A stretch of 56,084 bases of DNA from a bacterium (GCA_016712675.1 JADJQR010000004.1:1-56084); one strand, 5' to 3'; counted from the first letter of the stretch, positions 33,631-42,099 are shown. Notes: generated by a model not told the origin, from the sequence alone. A program made the numbers and translations.

Positions 33631-33672
33631 CAGTTGATCAGTCGCAGCGCCCTGTCACCAGGGCGCTGCCGC

Positions 33673-33698
33673 GGTTCAACAGCGAGGAGAGTGAGATG
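33673..33698 (+). repeat. Duplicated 26-bp translation leader, copy 2
   Basis: Exact copy of 33278-33303, ending in the ATG of the second early gene at 33696. Confidence 0.75.
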
Positions 33699-33926
33699 AC
33701 TGCCGATCAAGCCCGCCTGCAGGCGGCGTTCAACGCGTTCATGGCGACGGCGCGCGAAGTGCTGACCTTGGGGGTCGTGCAGAACGCGCTGACGCCTTTC
33801 GGCAACAACGACATTGCAGCGCTGCTGTACGACGCCTGCAACACGATCAACCCGGACGACGAGCGGGCCTCCGCCGCCAGCGAAGCACTGGCCGAGATCT
33901 TCGAGTCCATCAGCCTGAGCTACTGA
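33696..33926 (+). CDS. Small helical early protein
   Basis: A 76-residue protein whose start is fixed by the duplicated leader and GAGGAGAG ribosome site; an in-frame extension upstream lies inside the previous gene and is not believed. Mostly helical (QARLQAAFNAFMATAREVLT). No function recognised. Confidence 0.65.
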   Translation: MTADQARLQAAFNAFMATAREVLTLGVVQNALTPFGNNDIAALLYDACNTINPDDERASAASEALAEIFESISLSY

Positions 33927-33936
33927 GGAGCGCAAC

Positions 33937-34455
33937 ATGATCCGCACGACCAAACTCAACGCCCGCGAAAGCCTGACGGCGCGCTTCATCCGCCAGAAGA
34001 TCGGCACCCAGCCCGCCTACTTCAGCCTGACGGGCGAGATCCTCGATGCCAGCGTGCGCCGCGATGGCGGAATCGTCGCCTGCGGCTGCCTGCACGATGA
34101 CATCCTGAAGGAGTGGCCCGACCTCGCCGACGCCGAAGCGCTCCACCTGAGCAAGGTCGAGACCGGCGAACCGATGCACGCCCAGGCCAACGGCTGGTAC
34201 TGGTACGCCGGCGCGGTCGTCGAAGCGGGGCACCCGAAGCCTGAGGGTGCCGGCCGGTACATCGGCGAAGCGACTCAGGGCCGCAGTTGCACGGCGATCT
34301 TCGCCGGGCATGCGCGGATCACGATGGACGAAGCGCAGCAGCTGGTCGAGCGCCGCCTGTCGCTGCAGCAGTTCGCGGAGTGGATCGACGCGCAGCGCCC
34401 GCGCTGGAAGGCGGAAGCTGACGCCGCCGTTGCCAAGTATTTCGGAGGTGCGTGA
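33937..34455 (+). CDS. Conserved-looking early phage protein
   Basis: A 172-residue protein with blocks GGIVACGCLHDDILKEWPDL and GEPMHAQANGWYWYAG that I associate with a family of phage early proteins of unknown function. The C-terminal half is helical (LSLQQFAEWIDAQRPRWKAE). It overlaps the next start by one base (TGATG). Confidence 0.65.
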   Translation: MIRTTKLNARESLTARFIRQKIGTQPAYFSLTGEILDASVRRDGGIVACGCLHDDILKEWPDLADAEALHLSKVETGEPMHAQANGWYWYAGAVVEAGHPKPEGAGRYIGEATQGRSCTAIFAGHARITMDEAQQLVERRLSLQQFAEWIDAQRPRWKAEADAAVAKYFGGA

Positions 34456-34637
34456 TGGATACCTTCACCGCAGTGATGATCGCCGAGGGTGCGCAGGACG
34501 CCGAGTCGGAGGAGCAGTACCTCCAGGCGTGGCAAACGCTGGTCGACACTGGCCTCGCGTGGACGCTGCAGGGTTTCTTCGGACGCACGGCTGCGCGGAT
34601 GATCGAAGAGGGGCTGCTGACGCGAGGTGCACGATGA
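34455..34637 (+). CDS. DUF7417-like small protein
   Basis: A 60-residue protein starting at an ATG that overlaps the previous TGA. Its pattern (MDTFTAVMIAEGAQDAES, YLQAWQTLVDTGLAWTLQG, FGRTAARMIEEG) is that of a small family common in phage early regions. Known only as a domain of unknown function. It overlaps the next gene by ATGA. Confidence 0.65.
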   Translation: MDTFTAVMIAEGAQDAESEEQYLQAWQTLVDTGLAWTLQGFFGRTAARMIEEGLLTRGAR

Positions 34638-34891
34638 ACGACTACGACTACATCGGCAGCCGCCGCGAAGCCCTGGACTGGGAGCTGCGGCACGAGACCG
34701 GCCCGGCGCGCACCAGCGCGCTGGCCACCGGGCCGCAGCTGCGCTACCTGCGCAGCCTGCTGGCCGAAGCTAACCGCGTGGGCTACGCCCATGGCTACCG
34801 CTACGACCTGACCGCGCCCGGCCTGCTGAAGGTCGAAGCGTCCCAGGCCATCGATCGGCTGGTCGGCGCCAAGCGCGCCGGCTGGCGCTGA
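34634..34891 (+). CDS. Small early protein
   Basis: An 85-residue protein beginning at an ATG overlapping the previous stop. It contains TGPQLRYLRSLLAEANRVG and ends in a basic helix; the LRYLRSLL pattern resembles small DUF3072-like or DNA-binding phage proteins, not firmly. Confidence 0.55.
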   Translation: MNDYDYIGSRREALDWELRHETGPARTSALATGPQLRYLRSLLAEANRVGYAHGYRYDLTAPGLLKVEASQAIDRLVGAKRAGWR

Positions 34892-34906
34892 GACTGGAGG
34901 TGTGTT

Positions 34907-35101
34907 GTGAACCGCTACGTTCTGCGCAACGAGCCTTCGGGGCTCTACTACACCTTCGTCGGCGCCGATCCGCACGTTGAACGCTGGCAAGCCCATATCT
35001 TCGAGCCGCGCAATGGCGAGACCGTTGAAGAGGCCAGTCGCAAGATGGCCGAGATCCTCAACGGCGCCGGCCGCGGCACCTACCACCCCGAACCTGCTTG
35101 A
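34907..35101 (+). CDS. Small early protein
   Basis: A 64-residue protein from a GTG with GGAGG six bases upstream. Beta-rich N-terminus (RYVLRNEPSGLYYTFVGADP) and helical C-terminus. Unknown function. Confidence 0.55.
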   Translation: MNRYVLRNEPSGLYYTFVGADPHVERWQAHIFEPRNGETVEEASRKMAEILNGAGRGTYHPEPA

Positions 35102-35169
35102 CCGATACTCGTCGCACGAGTAGCATCCAAACCTCACGAACGCCACGAACGATACGACGGAGAAACGCC

Positions 35170-36282
35170 ATGACGAACTTGACCTCCACCCTGACCGCCG
35201 CCAGCAAGCAGTGGGCCTCGCGCCCGTTCGATGAGCGCTTCACGTCGCTCATCGACATGCAGGATCACTTCATCAACCTGCGCCGCAACAGCGCCGCCAA
35301 GGTCGTTCCGTCGTCGGTCCTGACCGCTGAGCCGACCAACGAAGGTTCGCACTCCGGGCTGGTGGTGCGCGGCCCCGCCGGCACGGCGTTTGCCCCCACG
35401 CACTTTTCCTTTGGGCAGCTGGCCACGCTGGCCGGCGCGCCCGCTGGCTACCTGCGCACGCTGCCGGCACCGCTCGCCGCCGACGCCCTGAGCTACGGGC
35501 TGAAGTACGCCCGTGCTGCCGAGGACGTCGGCCTGCTGCTGACCCGCGACGGGCAGCTGCGCGCAGCCACCGGCCCGCGCTACGGCCGTATCTGGAACGC
35601 GGACATCGTCCGCGGGCTGGTGCGCAACTTCGGCGACGGAGTCCACGACTCCGACTGGCGCGTGCCGGGCGAGTTCGGCAAGGCGGTCGCCGTGACCAAG
35701 GCGAACACCACCCTCTACGCCGGCGACCGCGACATGTTCGTGTTCCTGGCCGACGAGAAGAACCGCATCGAGCTCCCCAATCGCCGCAACGGCGAGACCG
35801 GGCTGCTGGCGCGCGGGTTCTTCGTGTGGAACTCCGAGGTGGGCAGCTCAACCTTCGGCATCAGCACGTTCCTGTTCGATTACGTGTGCTGCAACCGCAT
35901 CGTCTGGGGCGCGGAGAACGTCAAGACGGTCAAGCTCCGCCACACCAGCGGCGCTCCGGAGCGGTTCCTGCAGGAGGTCGCCCCGGCCCTGCAGAGCTAC
36001 GCCAACAGCAGCTCCGCCAGCCTGCTGGCCGGCATCGAGGCTGCCCGCGCCAAGCGCATCGCCTCGACCCAGGACGAGGTCGCCGAGTTCCTCGCGAAGC
36101 GCTTCAGCAAGCGCATGAGCGAGAGCATGCAGACGGCGCACTTGCTGGAGGAGGGCCGCCCGGTCGAGACCCTCTGGGACGCGGCCACCGCGATCACCGC
36201 CGTCGCCCGCTCGGTCGAGTGGCAGGACGAGCGCGTGAAGCTGGAGCGCGCGGCCGGCGAGCTGATCGACCTCGCCATCTGA
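35170..36282 (+). CDS. DUF932 protein
   Basis: A 370-residue member of the DUF932 family found widely in phages and plasmids: central blocks RYGRIWNADIVRGLVRNFGD, MFVFLADEKNRIEL and GFFVWNSEVGSSTFGI, then the conserved CCNRIVWG and a helical C-terminus. CGGAGA lies seven bases before the ATG at 35170; the frame is open 24 codons further upstream without a ribosome site. Function is not established; in other genomes it lies near replication and recombination genes, as here. Confidence 0.85.
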   Translation: MTNLTSTLTAASKQWASRPFDERFTSLIDMQDHFINLRRNSAAKVVPSSVLTAEPTNEGSHSGLVVRGPAGTAFAPTHFSFGQLATLAGAPAGYLRTLPAPLAADALSYGLKYARAAEDVGLLLTRDGQLRAATGPRYGRIWNADIVRGLVRNFGDGVHDSDWRVPGEFGKAVAVTKANTTLYAGDRDMFVFLADEKNRIELPNRRNGETGLLARGFFVWNSEVGSSTFGISTFLFDYVCCNRIVWGAENVKTVKLRHTSGAPERFLQEVAPALQSYANSSSASLLAGIEAARAKRIASTQDEVAEFLAKRFSKRMSESMQTAHLLEEGRPVETLWDAATAITAVARSVEWQDERVKLERAAGELIDLAI

Positions 36283-36331
36283 CCAGCCACTGCAGCGCCT
36301 GGGCCCTGGCGGCCCCGGCGCGGAGACCCCC

Positions 36332-36985
36332 ATGAACAACCAAGTCCGAACCGAGCTACTGGCCGCGCTGCGCAAGCTGCGCGACGAAGGCCCGCGTCAT
36401 TCCGATCGCGGGATCTGCAACAACATCTTGATCTCCAGCGCCTTCGGCGCACCCAGGCGCTTGACGTGGGCGGAGCTATACCTCCGCCCGCTCTGGGAGC
36501 GATGGCCCCATTACAGCGGGATGCCCTACTTTCCGGTGCCTCATCCACGACTGAAGTACCCGGCCGCCGCGGAGGACATCTATTTCCACCCGCGCACTCT
36601 GCACTGGTCCCGCCTTTCCGCGTACGGCCGCCTGCGCTGGGCGCTGCTGGACTGGCTGATCGAGCAACTGGCTGACGCGCGCCCCTGGACCACCTACACC
36701 GCGATCCGCGAAGCTGAAAACCGCGTCCGGTTCGCCCGGCGCCGGGAGTTCGGCTCCGGCTACGTGGTGACCGCCCGCCGGCTCGACGGGTCCATCGCCA
36801 CCAACTCGACCCGCTCGTGGCTGGAGGCCCGGCGGATCCGCGACAACGAACGCGCGTGGATCGCCCTGACCCTGCTGGGGATCGAGGGTCCTATCCGCGA
36901 GCGCTACTTCCAGCAGAAAGGCGAGACCCGCCAGCGGGTGTTGGCGGCGCTCCGGCATACCGAACCGAAGGAGGCAATGTCATGA
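36332..36985 (+). CDS. Early protein of unknown function
   Basis: A 217-residue protein with many Trp, Tyr and Arg. The N-terminal block ALRKLRDEGPRHSDRGICNN resembles the start of a family of phage proteins of unknown role. The C-terminus (YFQQKGETRQRVLAALRHTE) is helical. It overlaps the next gene by ATGA-type coupling. Confidence 0.6.
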   Translation: MNNQVRTELLAALRKLRDEGPRHSDRGICNNILISSAFGAPRRLTWAELYLRPLWERWPHYSGMPYFPVPHPRLKYPAAAEDIYFHPRTLHWSRLSAYGRLRWALLDWLIEQLADARPWTTYTAIREAENRVRFARRREFGSGYVVTARRLDGSIATNSTRSWLEARRIRDNERAWIALTLLGIEGPIRERYFQQKGETRQRVLAALRHTEPKEAMS

Positions 36986-37257
36986 ACGAGACCACCACCG
37001 CCATCGCTGATCGCATCGGCGAGCTGGACGCCATCATCAAGCCGCTGGCCAAGGAGCGCGAGGCCCTGGCCGCCGGCCTCAAGGCCCGCGGCGCCGGCCG
37101 GTACGCCGGCGACCTGTGGAGCTGCACGGTCGTCGAGGCCGAGCGCACCACGACCGACTGGCGCGCGGTCGCCGAGCGGCTGGGGCCCTCGCGCCAGCTG
37201 ATCACCGCCCACACCACGACCACGCCGGTCGTGACCCTGCGCGTGACGGGGGTCTGA
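36982..37257 (+). CDS. Small coiled-coil protein
   Basis: A 91-residue protein: an N-terminal helix pair (DAIIKPLAKEREALAAGLKA) then a beta hairpin with Thr runs (ITAHTTTTPVVTLRVTG). The ATG at 36982 overlaps the preceding TGA. The layout recalls small phage proteins in which a coil precedes a sheet, function unknown. Confidence 0.6.
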   Translation: MNETTTAIADRIGELDAIIKPLAKEREALAAGLKARGAGRYAGDLWSCTVVEAERTTTDWRAVAERLGPSRQLITAHTTTTPVVTLRVTGV

Positions 37258-37259
37258 CC

Positions 37260-37331
37260 ATGGACGAGTCACTGCCCCTGCTGCCGGCCGAGCTGGAAGA
37301 CCACCTGCGACGTGATGGACTCCTGACATGA
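37260..37331 (+). CDS. 23-residue peptide gene
   Basis: A very short frame (LPLLPAELEDHLRRDGLL) starting two bases after the previous stop and ending in an ATGA overlap with the next gene. Position and coupling suggest a real leader or micro-protein. Low certainty because of size. Confidence 0.4.
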   Translation: MDESLPLLPAELEDHLRRDGLLT

Positions 37332-37597
37332 AGACCCCCAAGTTCCAAACCACCGTCGACGCGCTGCGCGCGATCATGGACAGCTACGGGCTCACCCGCG
37401 GCGATGTCTGCCGGATCCTGGGGCTCAAGCCCAGGCCAAACGGCGGCAGCCATGGCACGGTGGACAGCTGGCTGGCCGGCACCAACAGCATGCCGCGCGC
37501 GAAGCTGGAGCTGGTCATGCTGAAGGCGCCCACCTACCGCAAACCCCCGAGCCCGCGGGCTCGGGCCCTCAAGGATGTACCTGGAGAAGTGGTATGA
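37328..37597 (+). CDS. Helix-turn-helix protein
   Basis: An 89-residue protein with an HTH-like region (LTRGDVCRILGLKPRPNGGS, then TVDSWLAGTNSMPRAKLELV) resembling Cro-type DNA-binding domains, and a basic Pro-rich tail. Overlaps both neighbours by four bases. A likely transcription regulator of the rightward operon. Confidence 0.6.
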   Translation: MKTPKFQTTVDALRAIMDSYGLTRGDVCRILGLKPRPNGGSHGTVDSWLAGTNSMPRAKLELVMLKAPTYRKPPSPRARALKDVPGEVV

Positions 37598-37938
37598 ACG
37601 ACACCCACAAACTGCTGGAGATGGCGGCGAAGGCGATGGGACGCAAAATCCCGACACCACGCCAGTATCCATGGGCTTGGATCAACGATGACGGAATCCA
37701 CGAGAACATCTCGGAAGACGGATCGCGCGTAAAAACCTGGGCGCCGCACACCGACGACGGCGACAACTCGCGCATGCGGACGAAGCTGCGGATTAACGTC
37801 TTTTGGTCAGACACCGCCATCCATTGCGCAAACGCATTCGGCGACGCTTACGAATTGCTGAACAGCCACGAATCACCAGACGCCGCCCTGCGCATGTGCG
37901 CGCTAAGGGTGGCTGCGACTATTGGAGAGCAGATGTGA
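37594..37938 (+). CDS. Accessory phage protein, paralogue 1
   Basis: A 114-residue protein of a family recognisable by its start (HKLLEMAAKAMG) and its middle (PHTDDGDNSRMRTKLRI) and end (ALRMCALRVAATIGEQM). The gene at 38495 is a close paralogue and a fragment of a third lies at 45851. The DNA here is visibly less GC-rich than the neighbouring genes, which suggests recent gain. Overlaps both neighbours by four bases. Function unknown. Confidence 0.65.
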   Translation: MNDTHKLLEMAAKAMGRKIPTPRQYPWAWINDDGIHENISEDGSRVKTWAPHTDDGDNSRMRTKLRINVFWSDTAIHCANAFGDAYELLNSHESPDAALRMCALRVAATIGEQM

Positions 37939-38498
37939 ACGTCATAAAATCCGAAAATCACTGGCGAGTCAGCCATTCTGGCTACTCAATAAAATGTGGG
38001 TGGTCGGATAACGCCCGCATCATCTGCCAATATCCCGGATCAAGCGCCCCCGGCAAACTCGACGGTACGCGCTTTGAACAGTGGCTCAAGGACGCTGAGC
38101 ATATCTGCGAATTGCACAATGCTGCGTTGACGCCACCGCCGGTTGTGGAGGTGACGGATGAAACCGCTTATGAACTTCACCAAGCGCTACATAATGCGCG
38201 CAGTGAATATATCCGCAAAACCCCTGACCCTCTGCCGTGGTATTGGGACATGGCAGCGTGGATATATGCCGTCCAGCAAGTACTAGGCCAGACGCTCGGC
38301 CGCGTCACGCGCGAGGAACTCGTCGAACGCGCGTTCTCTGAGTGTATGAAACCCCTCTACGCCCATCCCCTCGCCCTGCGCGAGCCTACGGACGAGGAGT
38401 GCGAGATGGTCTGGATCGCTTATCAAGCACCGGATGAGCACTCACCCCTCGACGCTGGCCGCGCCATGTTCAACGCAGTCCGCGAGGTGCTGAAATGA
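37935..38498 (+). CDS. Accessory phage protein with a shared PPPVVEVTDE linker
   Basis: A 187-residue protein beginning at a GTG that overlaps the previous stop. It appears modular: an N-terminal beta-rich part ending in a helix (AEHICELHNAAL), a PPPVVEVTDE linker, then a helical C-terminus with DPLPWYWDMAAWIYAVQQVL. The linker DNA (38131-38161) recurs at 46236-46266 with one difference, so domains have probably been shuffled between genes. Unknown function. Confidence 0.6.
   Translation: MNVIKSENHWRVSHSGYSIKCGWSDNARIICQYPGSSAPGKLDGTRFEQWLKDAEHICELHNAALTPPPVVEVTDETAYELHQALHNARSEYIRKTPDPLPWYWDMAAWIYAVQQVLGQTLGRVTREELVERAFSECMKPLYAHPLALREPTDEECEMVWIAYQAPDEHSPLDAGRAMFNAVREVLK
38131..38161 (+). 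repeat. 31-bp dispersed repeat, copy 1
   Basis: Matches 46236-46266 at 30 of 31 bases, both copies encoding the PPPVVEVTDE linker. A likely recombination joint. Confidence 0.7.
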
Positions 38499-38881
38499 CC
38501 GACACCCGCAAAATGCTGGAGATGGCGGCGAAGGCTATGGGCTATGAATCGCGCAAATTCGTCCGCGATAAATGGACGCTAGAAGTTCTGGCTATCCTCA
38601 TAGCATATCCTGATTCCGATTCTGTCAAATGGAATCCTCACACCGACGACGGCGACTGCCTGCGGATGATTGCGAAGCTCGGAATTATCGTTATGTGGAC
38701 ATATTCGGAAAGCGGAGAAATCCGCAGCGCCGAGTGCTCAATCATGAAGTGTCACGGCGATGGGTTTTTCTCGCGCGAGGCAAGCGCAAGCGAACTGCTC
38801 GCCAACCACAACAACGACCCCGACGCCTCCCTGCGCCTGTGCGCGCTGAGGTGCGCGGCGATGATGGGAGAGCAGATGTAA
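38495..38881 (+). CDS. Accessory phage protein, paralogue 2
   Basis: A 128-residue paralogue of the gene at 37594: RKMLEMAAKAMG at the start, PHTDDGDCLRMIAKLGI in the middle, LRLCALRCAAMMGEQM at the end. It is again followed by a change to a different kind of sequence. AT-richer than the rest of the operon. Function unknown. Confidence 0.65.
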   Translation: MTDTRKMLEMAAKAMGYESRKFVRDKWTLEVLAILIAYPDSDSVKWNPHTDDGDCLRMIAKLGIIVMWTYSESGEIRSAECSIMKCHGDGFFSREASASELLANHNNDPDASLRLCALRCAAMMGEQM

Positions 38882-38914
38882 TGGATGAAGGAAAACTGTG
38901 ATCGCTGATTCGGA

Positions 38915-39061
38915 ATGTGTTGCAACAAGGTGCAGCAATGCAACTTGACTCCGCATCGATAGCGCAAGGACGTCAAGGCCGATACATGGTACTCACTGGA
39001 CGCGACAGGGGAGTTCTGCGAACACCCCGTTGACCCTGCTAGCGGCGCTAGCGTACTATGA
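38915..39061 (+). pseudogene. Small gene interrupted by an in-frame TAG
   Basis: From an ATG at 38915 the frame encodes MCCNKVQQCNLTPHR, meets a TAG at 38960-38962, then continues with protein-like ADTWYSLDATGEFCEHPVDP to a TGA that overlaps the next ATG. The Cys and His pattern across the stop (CCNK, C, CEHP) suggests one small metal-binding protein broken by a nonsense change. Confidence 0.4.
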
Positions 39062-39168
39062 GCGCCGAGGACGCAGGCCTGTTGGTGACGACCGCCTATG
39101 CGGTCACCCTGATCGGCGCGATCCTCTGGGACGCGCTCCGCACGCAACGAACGAAGGACGAACGATGA
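39058..39168 (+). CDS. 36-residue membrane peptide
   Basis: An ATG overlapping the preceding TGA opens a 36-residue protein with one membrane helix (LLVTTAYAVTLIGAILW) and a charged tail. It ends in an ATGA overlap with the next gene. Coupling on both sides supports it. Confidence 0.5.
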   Translation: MSAEDAGLLVTTAYAVTLIGAILWDALRTQRTKDER

Positions 39169-39449
39169 TCACCAAGCTGCGTTCCCTCTGGCGCCGGGTC
39201 TTCCCGGTGCGCCACCCGACCCCCGAAGAGCAAGCGCGCGACGACCTGCAGCGCCAGCTGCGCTGGCGCGTGGACGCGCGCCTGGAGCGGGCGATCCGGG
39301 CCAACCGCCTGCCCGAAGACGACGCGCGCGCCGTCCGCCGCGAGTACAAGCGCCTCGTCGCCCAGCGCGGCAGCTACGGCGCGCTGGCGGCGGCCGTCGA
39401 CTACGCCGCCACGCTGGCGCCCAAGGAGAAGGGGCGCGCGTCATGGTGA
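39165..39449 (+). CDS. Small basic helical protein
   Basis: A 94-residue, Arg- and Ala-rich helical protein (RQLRWRVDARLERAIRANRL). The ATG at 39165 overlaps the previous stop; an in-frame extension upstream lies in the preceding small gene. Possibly nucleic-acid binding by composition. Overlaps the next gene by seven bases. Confidence 0.6.
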   Translation: MITKLRSLWRRVFPVRHPTPEEQARDDLQRQLRWRVDARLERAIRANRLPEDDARAVRREYKRLVAQRGSYGALAAAVDYAATLAPKEKGRASW

Positions 39450-39706
39450 GCGTCTACGACCTCAAGGCCGCCTGCACCCCGCCCAACACCCTGCCGCTGC
39501 CCAGGGATCTGTACTGGTTGGTCGGCCGCTTGTCCGACGTCGAGCAGGCCGCGCCGCAGGTCACCGTGGTGCGGCTGCTGGGGCCGGACTACTCCCGCAT
39601 CCTTCGCGCCGTCACCCCGTTCGGGACCAACCGACCGACCTCGATCCGATGGGGGTGGATCGAGATCTTGCCGCTACCCTCCCCCGATCACTCCATCATC
39701 TGCTGA
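39443..39706 (+). CDS. Small protein of unknown function
   Basis: An 87-residue protein, Pro- and Leu-rich (CTPPNTLPLPRDLYWLVGRL) with a beta-rich second half. No recognised motif. It lies nine bases before the alanine-repeat gene. Confidence 0.55.
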   Translation: MVSVYDLKAACTPPNTLPLPRDLYWLVGRLSDVEQAAPQVTVVRLLGPDYSRILRAVTPFGTNRPTSIRWGWIEILPLPSPDHSIIC

Positions 39707-39715
39707 GACCCCTCC

Positions 39716-40228
39716 ATGTCCATCGAGAACGACCTGAACCGCATCGCGAACGCGCTGGAAGCGCTCGTGGTCCATCTGACCAGCGCCAGCCCGGACGAGC
39801 GGTACGATCCCAGCGAAGGCTCCGAAGCCCCGCCCGCTGGCGCTGTTGGCGCTGCCGGGCCTAAGCGCACCCGCCGCACCAAGGCCCAGATCGCGGCCTA
39901 CGAGGCCGCGGCCAAGGCTGCCGCCGCGCAGGCCCAGACCGCGGCTGATGCCGCCCAGGCCGCCCAGGCCGCCCAGGCCGCCCAGGCCGCCCAGGCCGCC
40001 CAGGCCGCCGCTACCACGGTCGAGACCGTCGCCGGCGCCGCTACCACGGTGCCCGACAACCTCACCCTCCCGGCCCTTCGCGTGCGCTTCGCCGCCCTGG
40101 CCACGAAGGGCAAGCGCGAGCAGCTGATCAAGCTGCTGGAGGACCGGGGGTTCAAGGTGCTGCCGGACGTGCCGGTCGAGCGCTACCCGGAGATCTGGCG
40201 CGCGCTGGATGCGCTGGAGGCCTCGTGA
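39716..40228 (+). CDS. Alanine/glutamine-repeat protein with small C-terminal domain
   Basis: A 170-residue protein with an N-terminal helix, a basic [11 protein letters not shown] segment, a low-complexity AAQ repeat and a C-terminal domain ([20 protein letters not shown], then [16 protein letters not shown]) that recalls SAP- or Rho-N-like small DNA/RNA-binding folds in phage proteins. It overlaps the nuclease gene by four bases, and may serve the replication/recombination cluster. Confidence 0.65.
   Translation: MSIENDLNRIANALEALVVHLTSASPDERYDPSEGSEAPPAGAVGAAGPKRTRRTKAQIAAYEAAAKAAAAQAQTAADAAQAAQAAQAAQAAQAAQAAATTVETVAGAATTVPDNLTLPALRVRFAALATKGKREQLIKLLEDRGFKVLPDVPVERYPEIWRALDALEAS
39953..40006 (+). 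repeat. Six tandem copies of GCCCAGGCC
   Basis: A 9-bp unit encoding Ala-Gln-Ala, repeated six times within the alanine-repeat gene. Copy changes keep the frame, so length may vary between isolates. Confidence 0.85.
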
Positions 40229-41451
40229 GCTCGCATGCGCGGCTCTCCCCGTCGGGGGCGCATCGCTGGCTACATTGCCCCGGCAGCGTGGCCCTGGAGG
40301 CCGGCATCCCCGATCGCTCGTCGCCTCACGCCGACGAGGGCACCGCAGCGCACGCGCTGGCGGCCAACTGCCTGCAGCGTGAGATCGACACCGCGCACCC
40401 GCATGCGCTCGACGGGATCGAGGAGCGCCTGCTGGGCTACGTGGACGAGGACATGCGGATCCACGTCCAGGGCTACGTGGATTGGGTGCGCGGCGTTCGC
40501 GACTCGCTGGTCGACCCGGTCATGCTGGTGGAGCAGCGGCTGCCGATCACCGACTACGTGCCGGACGGCTTCGGCACCGCGGACGTGATTCTGCTCGGGC
40601 TGGCGCGGGATCCGGGCTGGCCGGATGGGTTCCGCATGGTCGGTTTCGTCATCGACCTGAAGTACGGCCAGGGCGTGCCGGTCGATGCTCAAGACAACCC
40701 GCAGCTCAAGCTGTACGCGCTGGGGGCCGAGCAGGAGCATGGGTTCATCTACGGGGTGCAGGAGTGGCGACTGGCGATCCATCAGCCCCGCCTCGACCGT
40801 GTCCTGTGGACGACCGAGCACCCTGCCGCGCTGCGCCAGTGGGGCGCCGAGGTGCGCGAGCGCGCGCTGCTGGCGCTGCAGCCGGACGCACCGCTGGTGC
40901 CGAGCGACAAGGCCTGCCAGTGGTGCAAGGCGCGGGCCGTCTGCCGCGCCAGGGCCGACCTCGCGCTGGCCGCGGCGCAGACCGAGTTCAGCGTCATCGA
41001 GCATGAGGCGCCGGCGCTGCCAGACCCGAAGCTCCTGACCCCCGAGCAACTGGCCGCGGTGCTGCCCCGCCTGTCGATGCTGACCGACTGGGCCGCCGCA
41101 GTCGAAGACCACGCATACCAACTGGCCATGACCGGCCAGCACGTCCCCGGCCACAAGCTGGTCGAGGGGCGCTCCAACCGGCAGTGGGCCGACAAGGCCA
41201 CCGTCGTGCAGACGCTGACGCAGAACGGACTTGCGGAAGCGCTGCTGTACAAGCCCGGAACCCTCGTCGGGATTCCGGAGGTCGAGAAACTGCTGAAGGT
41301 GATCAATCGCGATCCTGCGACGGTCCTCTCCGGCATCGTGATCAAGCCTCCGGGTAAGCCTGCGCTGGTGCCGGACTCCGACCCCCGCCCGCCGATCTCG
41401 AAAACGACCGCCGCGGACGACTTCAACGAACCTCTGAACCCTTGGGATTGA
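40225..41451 (+). CDS. DUF2800 nuclease (Cas4/RecB-like, PD-(D/E)XK fold)
   Basis: A 408-residue DUF2800 protein. The nuclease signature is visible: [11 protein letters not shown] (His of the RecB/Cas4 type), [15 protein letters not shown] (active Asp) and [10 protein letters not shown] (D-x-K). A later CxxC pair ([16 protein letters not shown]) may hold an iron-sulfur cluster or zinc with other cysteines, as in Cas4. It starts at a GTG overlapping the previous gene and is followed three bases later by the SSB gene. Known from phages as a replication or recombination nuclease, usually beside DUF2815, PolA and VRR-NUC, as here. Confidence 0.85.
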   Translation: MSSHARLSPSGAHRWLHCPGSVALEAGIPDRSSPHADEGTAAHALAANCLQREIDTAHPHALDGIEERLLGYVDEDMRIHVQGYVDWVRGVRDSLVDPVMLVEQRLPITDYVPDGFGTADVILLGLARDPGWPDGFRMVGFVIDLKYGQGVPVDAQDNPQLKLYALGAEQEHGFIYGVQEWRLAIHQPRLDRVLWTTEHPAALRQWGAEVRERALLALQPDAPLVPSDKACQWCKARAVCRARADLALAAAQTEFSVIEHEAPALPDPKLLTPEQLAAVLPRLSMLTDWAAAVEDHAYQLAMTGQHVPGHKLVEGRSNRQWADKATVVQTLTQNGLAEALLYKPGTLVGIPEVEKLLKVINRDPATVLSGIVIKPPGKPALVPDSDPRPPISKTTAADDFNEPLNPWD

Positions 41452-41453
41452 AT

Positions 41454-42044
41454 ATGACGACGAACAGCAGCAAGAACACCTCCCCGACCTACTGCGTCAC
41501 GGGCGTGGTCCGCGGATCCTTCGTGAAGGTTTTCCAGCCGACGGTCAACGAGGAGACCGGCAAGGGCGAGTACAGCATGACCCTGCTGATCCCGAAGGCC
41601 GACACCGAGACCCTGACCAAGATCAAGGCGGCTTGCAAGGCGGCCATCGACAAGCACTTCAACGGCAAGCCGCCGGAGGGGCTCAACGTGCCGTGGCACG
41701 ACGGCGACGGCCCGAAGCCCCAGGGCGGCATGTACGGCGAGGAGTGCAAGGGGCACTGGGTGATCAACACCAAGACCACCCAGCAGCCGACCGTGGTGGA
41801 TGCGCAGGTTCAGCGCATTCTGGATCCGACCGCGTTTGTCTCCGGCGACTACTGCCGGGTGGCGCTGAACGCCTACGGGTACAGCAACAAGCGCAAGGGC
41901 GTGGCGGTCGGCCTGGGCAACATTCAGGTCGTTCGCAAGGGCGAGCCGCTGGGCAACAAGCGCGCGGCCGAGGATGACTTCGAGGCGTTTGCCGACGCGT
42001 CGGCGCCGGTCGGCGCGGCCGGCGGCGACGACCCGTGGGGCTGA
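41454..42044 (+). CDS. DUF2815 single-strand DNA-binding protein (Enc34 SSB-like)
   Basis: A 196-residue DUF2815 protein with an OB-fold-like core (YCVTGVVRGSFVKVFQPTVN, YSMTLLIPKAD, CRVALNAYGYSNKRKGVAVG) and an acidic tail ending DDPWG, as in many SSBs where the tail contacts partner proteins. DUF2815 includes the Enc34-type phage SSB. The ATG at 41454 is preferred over a TTG four codons earlier that overlaps the DUF2800 stop. Confidence 0.85.
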   Translation: MTTNSSKNTSPTYCVTGVVRGSFVKVFQPTVNEETGKGEYSMTLLIPKADTETLTKIKAACKAAIDKHFNGKPPEGLNVPWHDGDGPKPQGGMYGEECKGHWVINTKTTQQPTVVDAQVQRILDPTAFVSGDYCRVALNAYGYSNKRKGVAVGLGNIQVVRKGEPLGNKRAAEDDFEAFADASAPVGAAGGDDPWG

Positions 42045-42058
42045 GAGCCGGGCTCTTC

Positions 42059-42099
42059 GTGTAGTTCTGCAGCGGCTTCAACGGGCGGAGCAACTACAC
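42059..42099 (+). promoter_or_regulatory. Inverted repeat upstream of the Acb2/Tad1-like gene
   Basis: GTGTAGTT (42059-42066) and AACTACAC (42092-42099) are perfect 8-bp arms separated by 25 bases, in the 107-base gap between the SSB and Acb2-like genes. It may be an operator or RNA hairpin; no T-tract follows. Confidence 0.4.
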
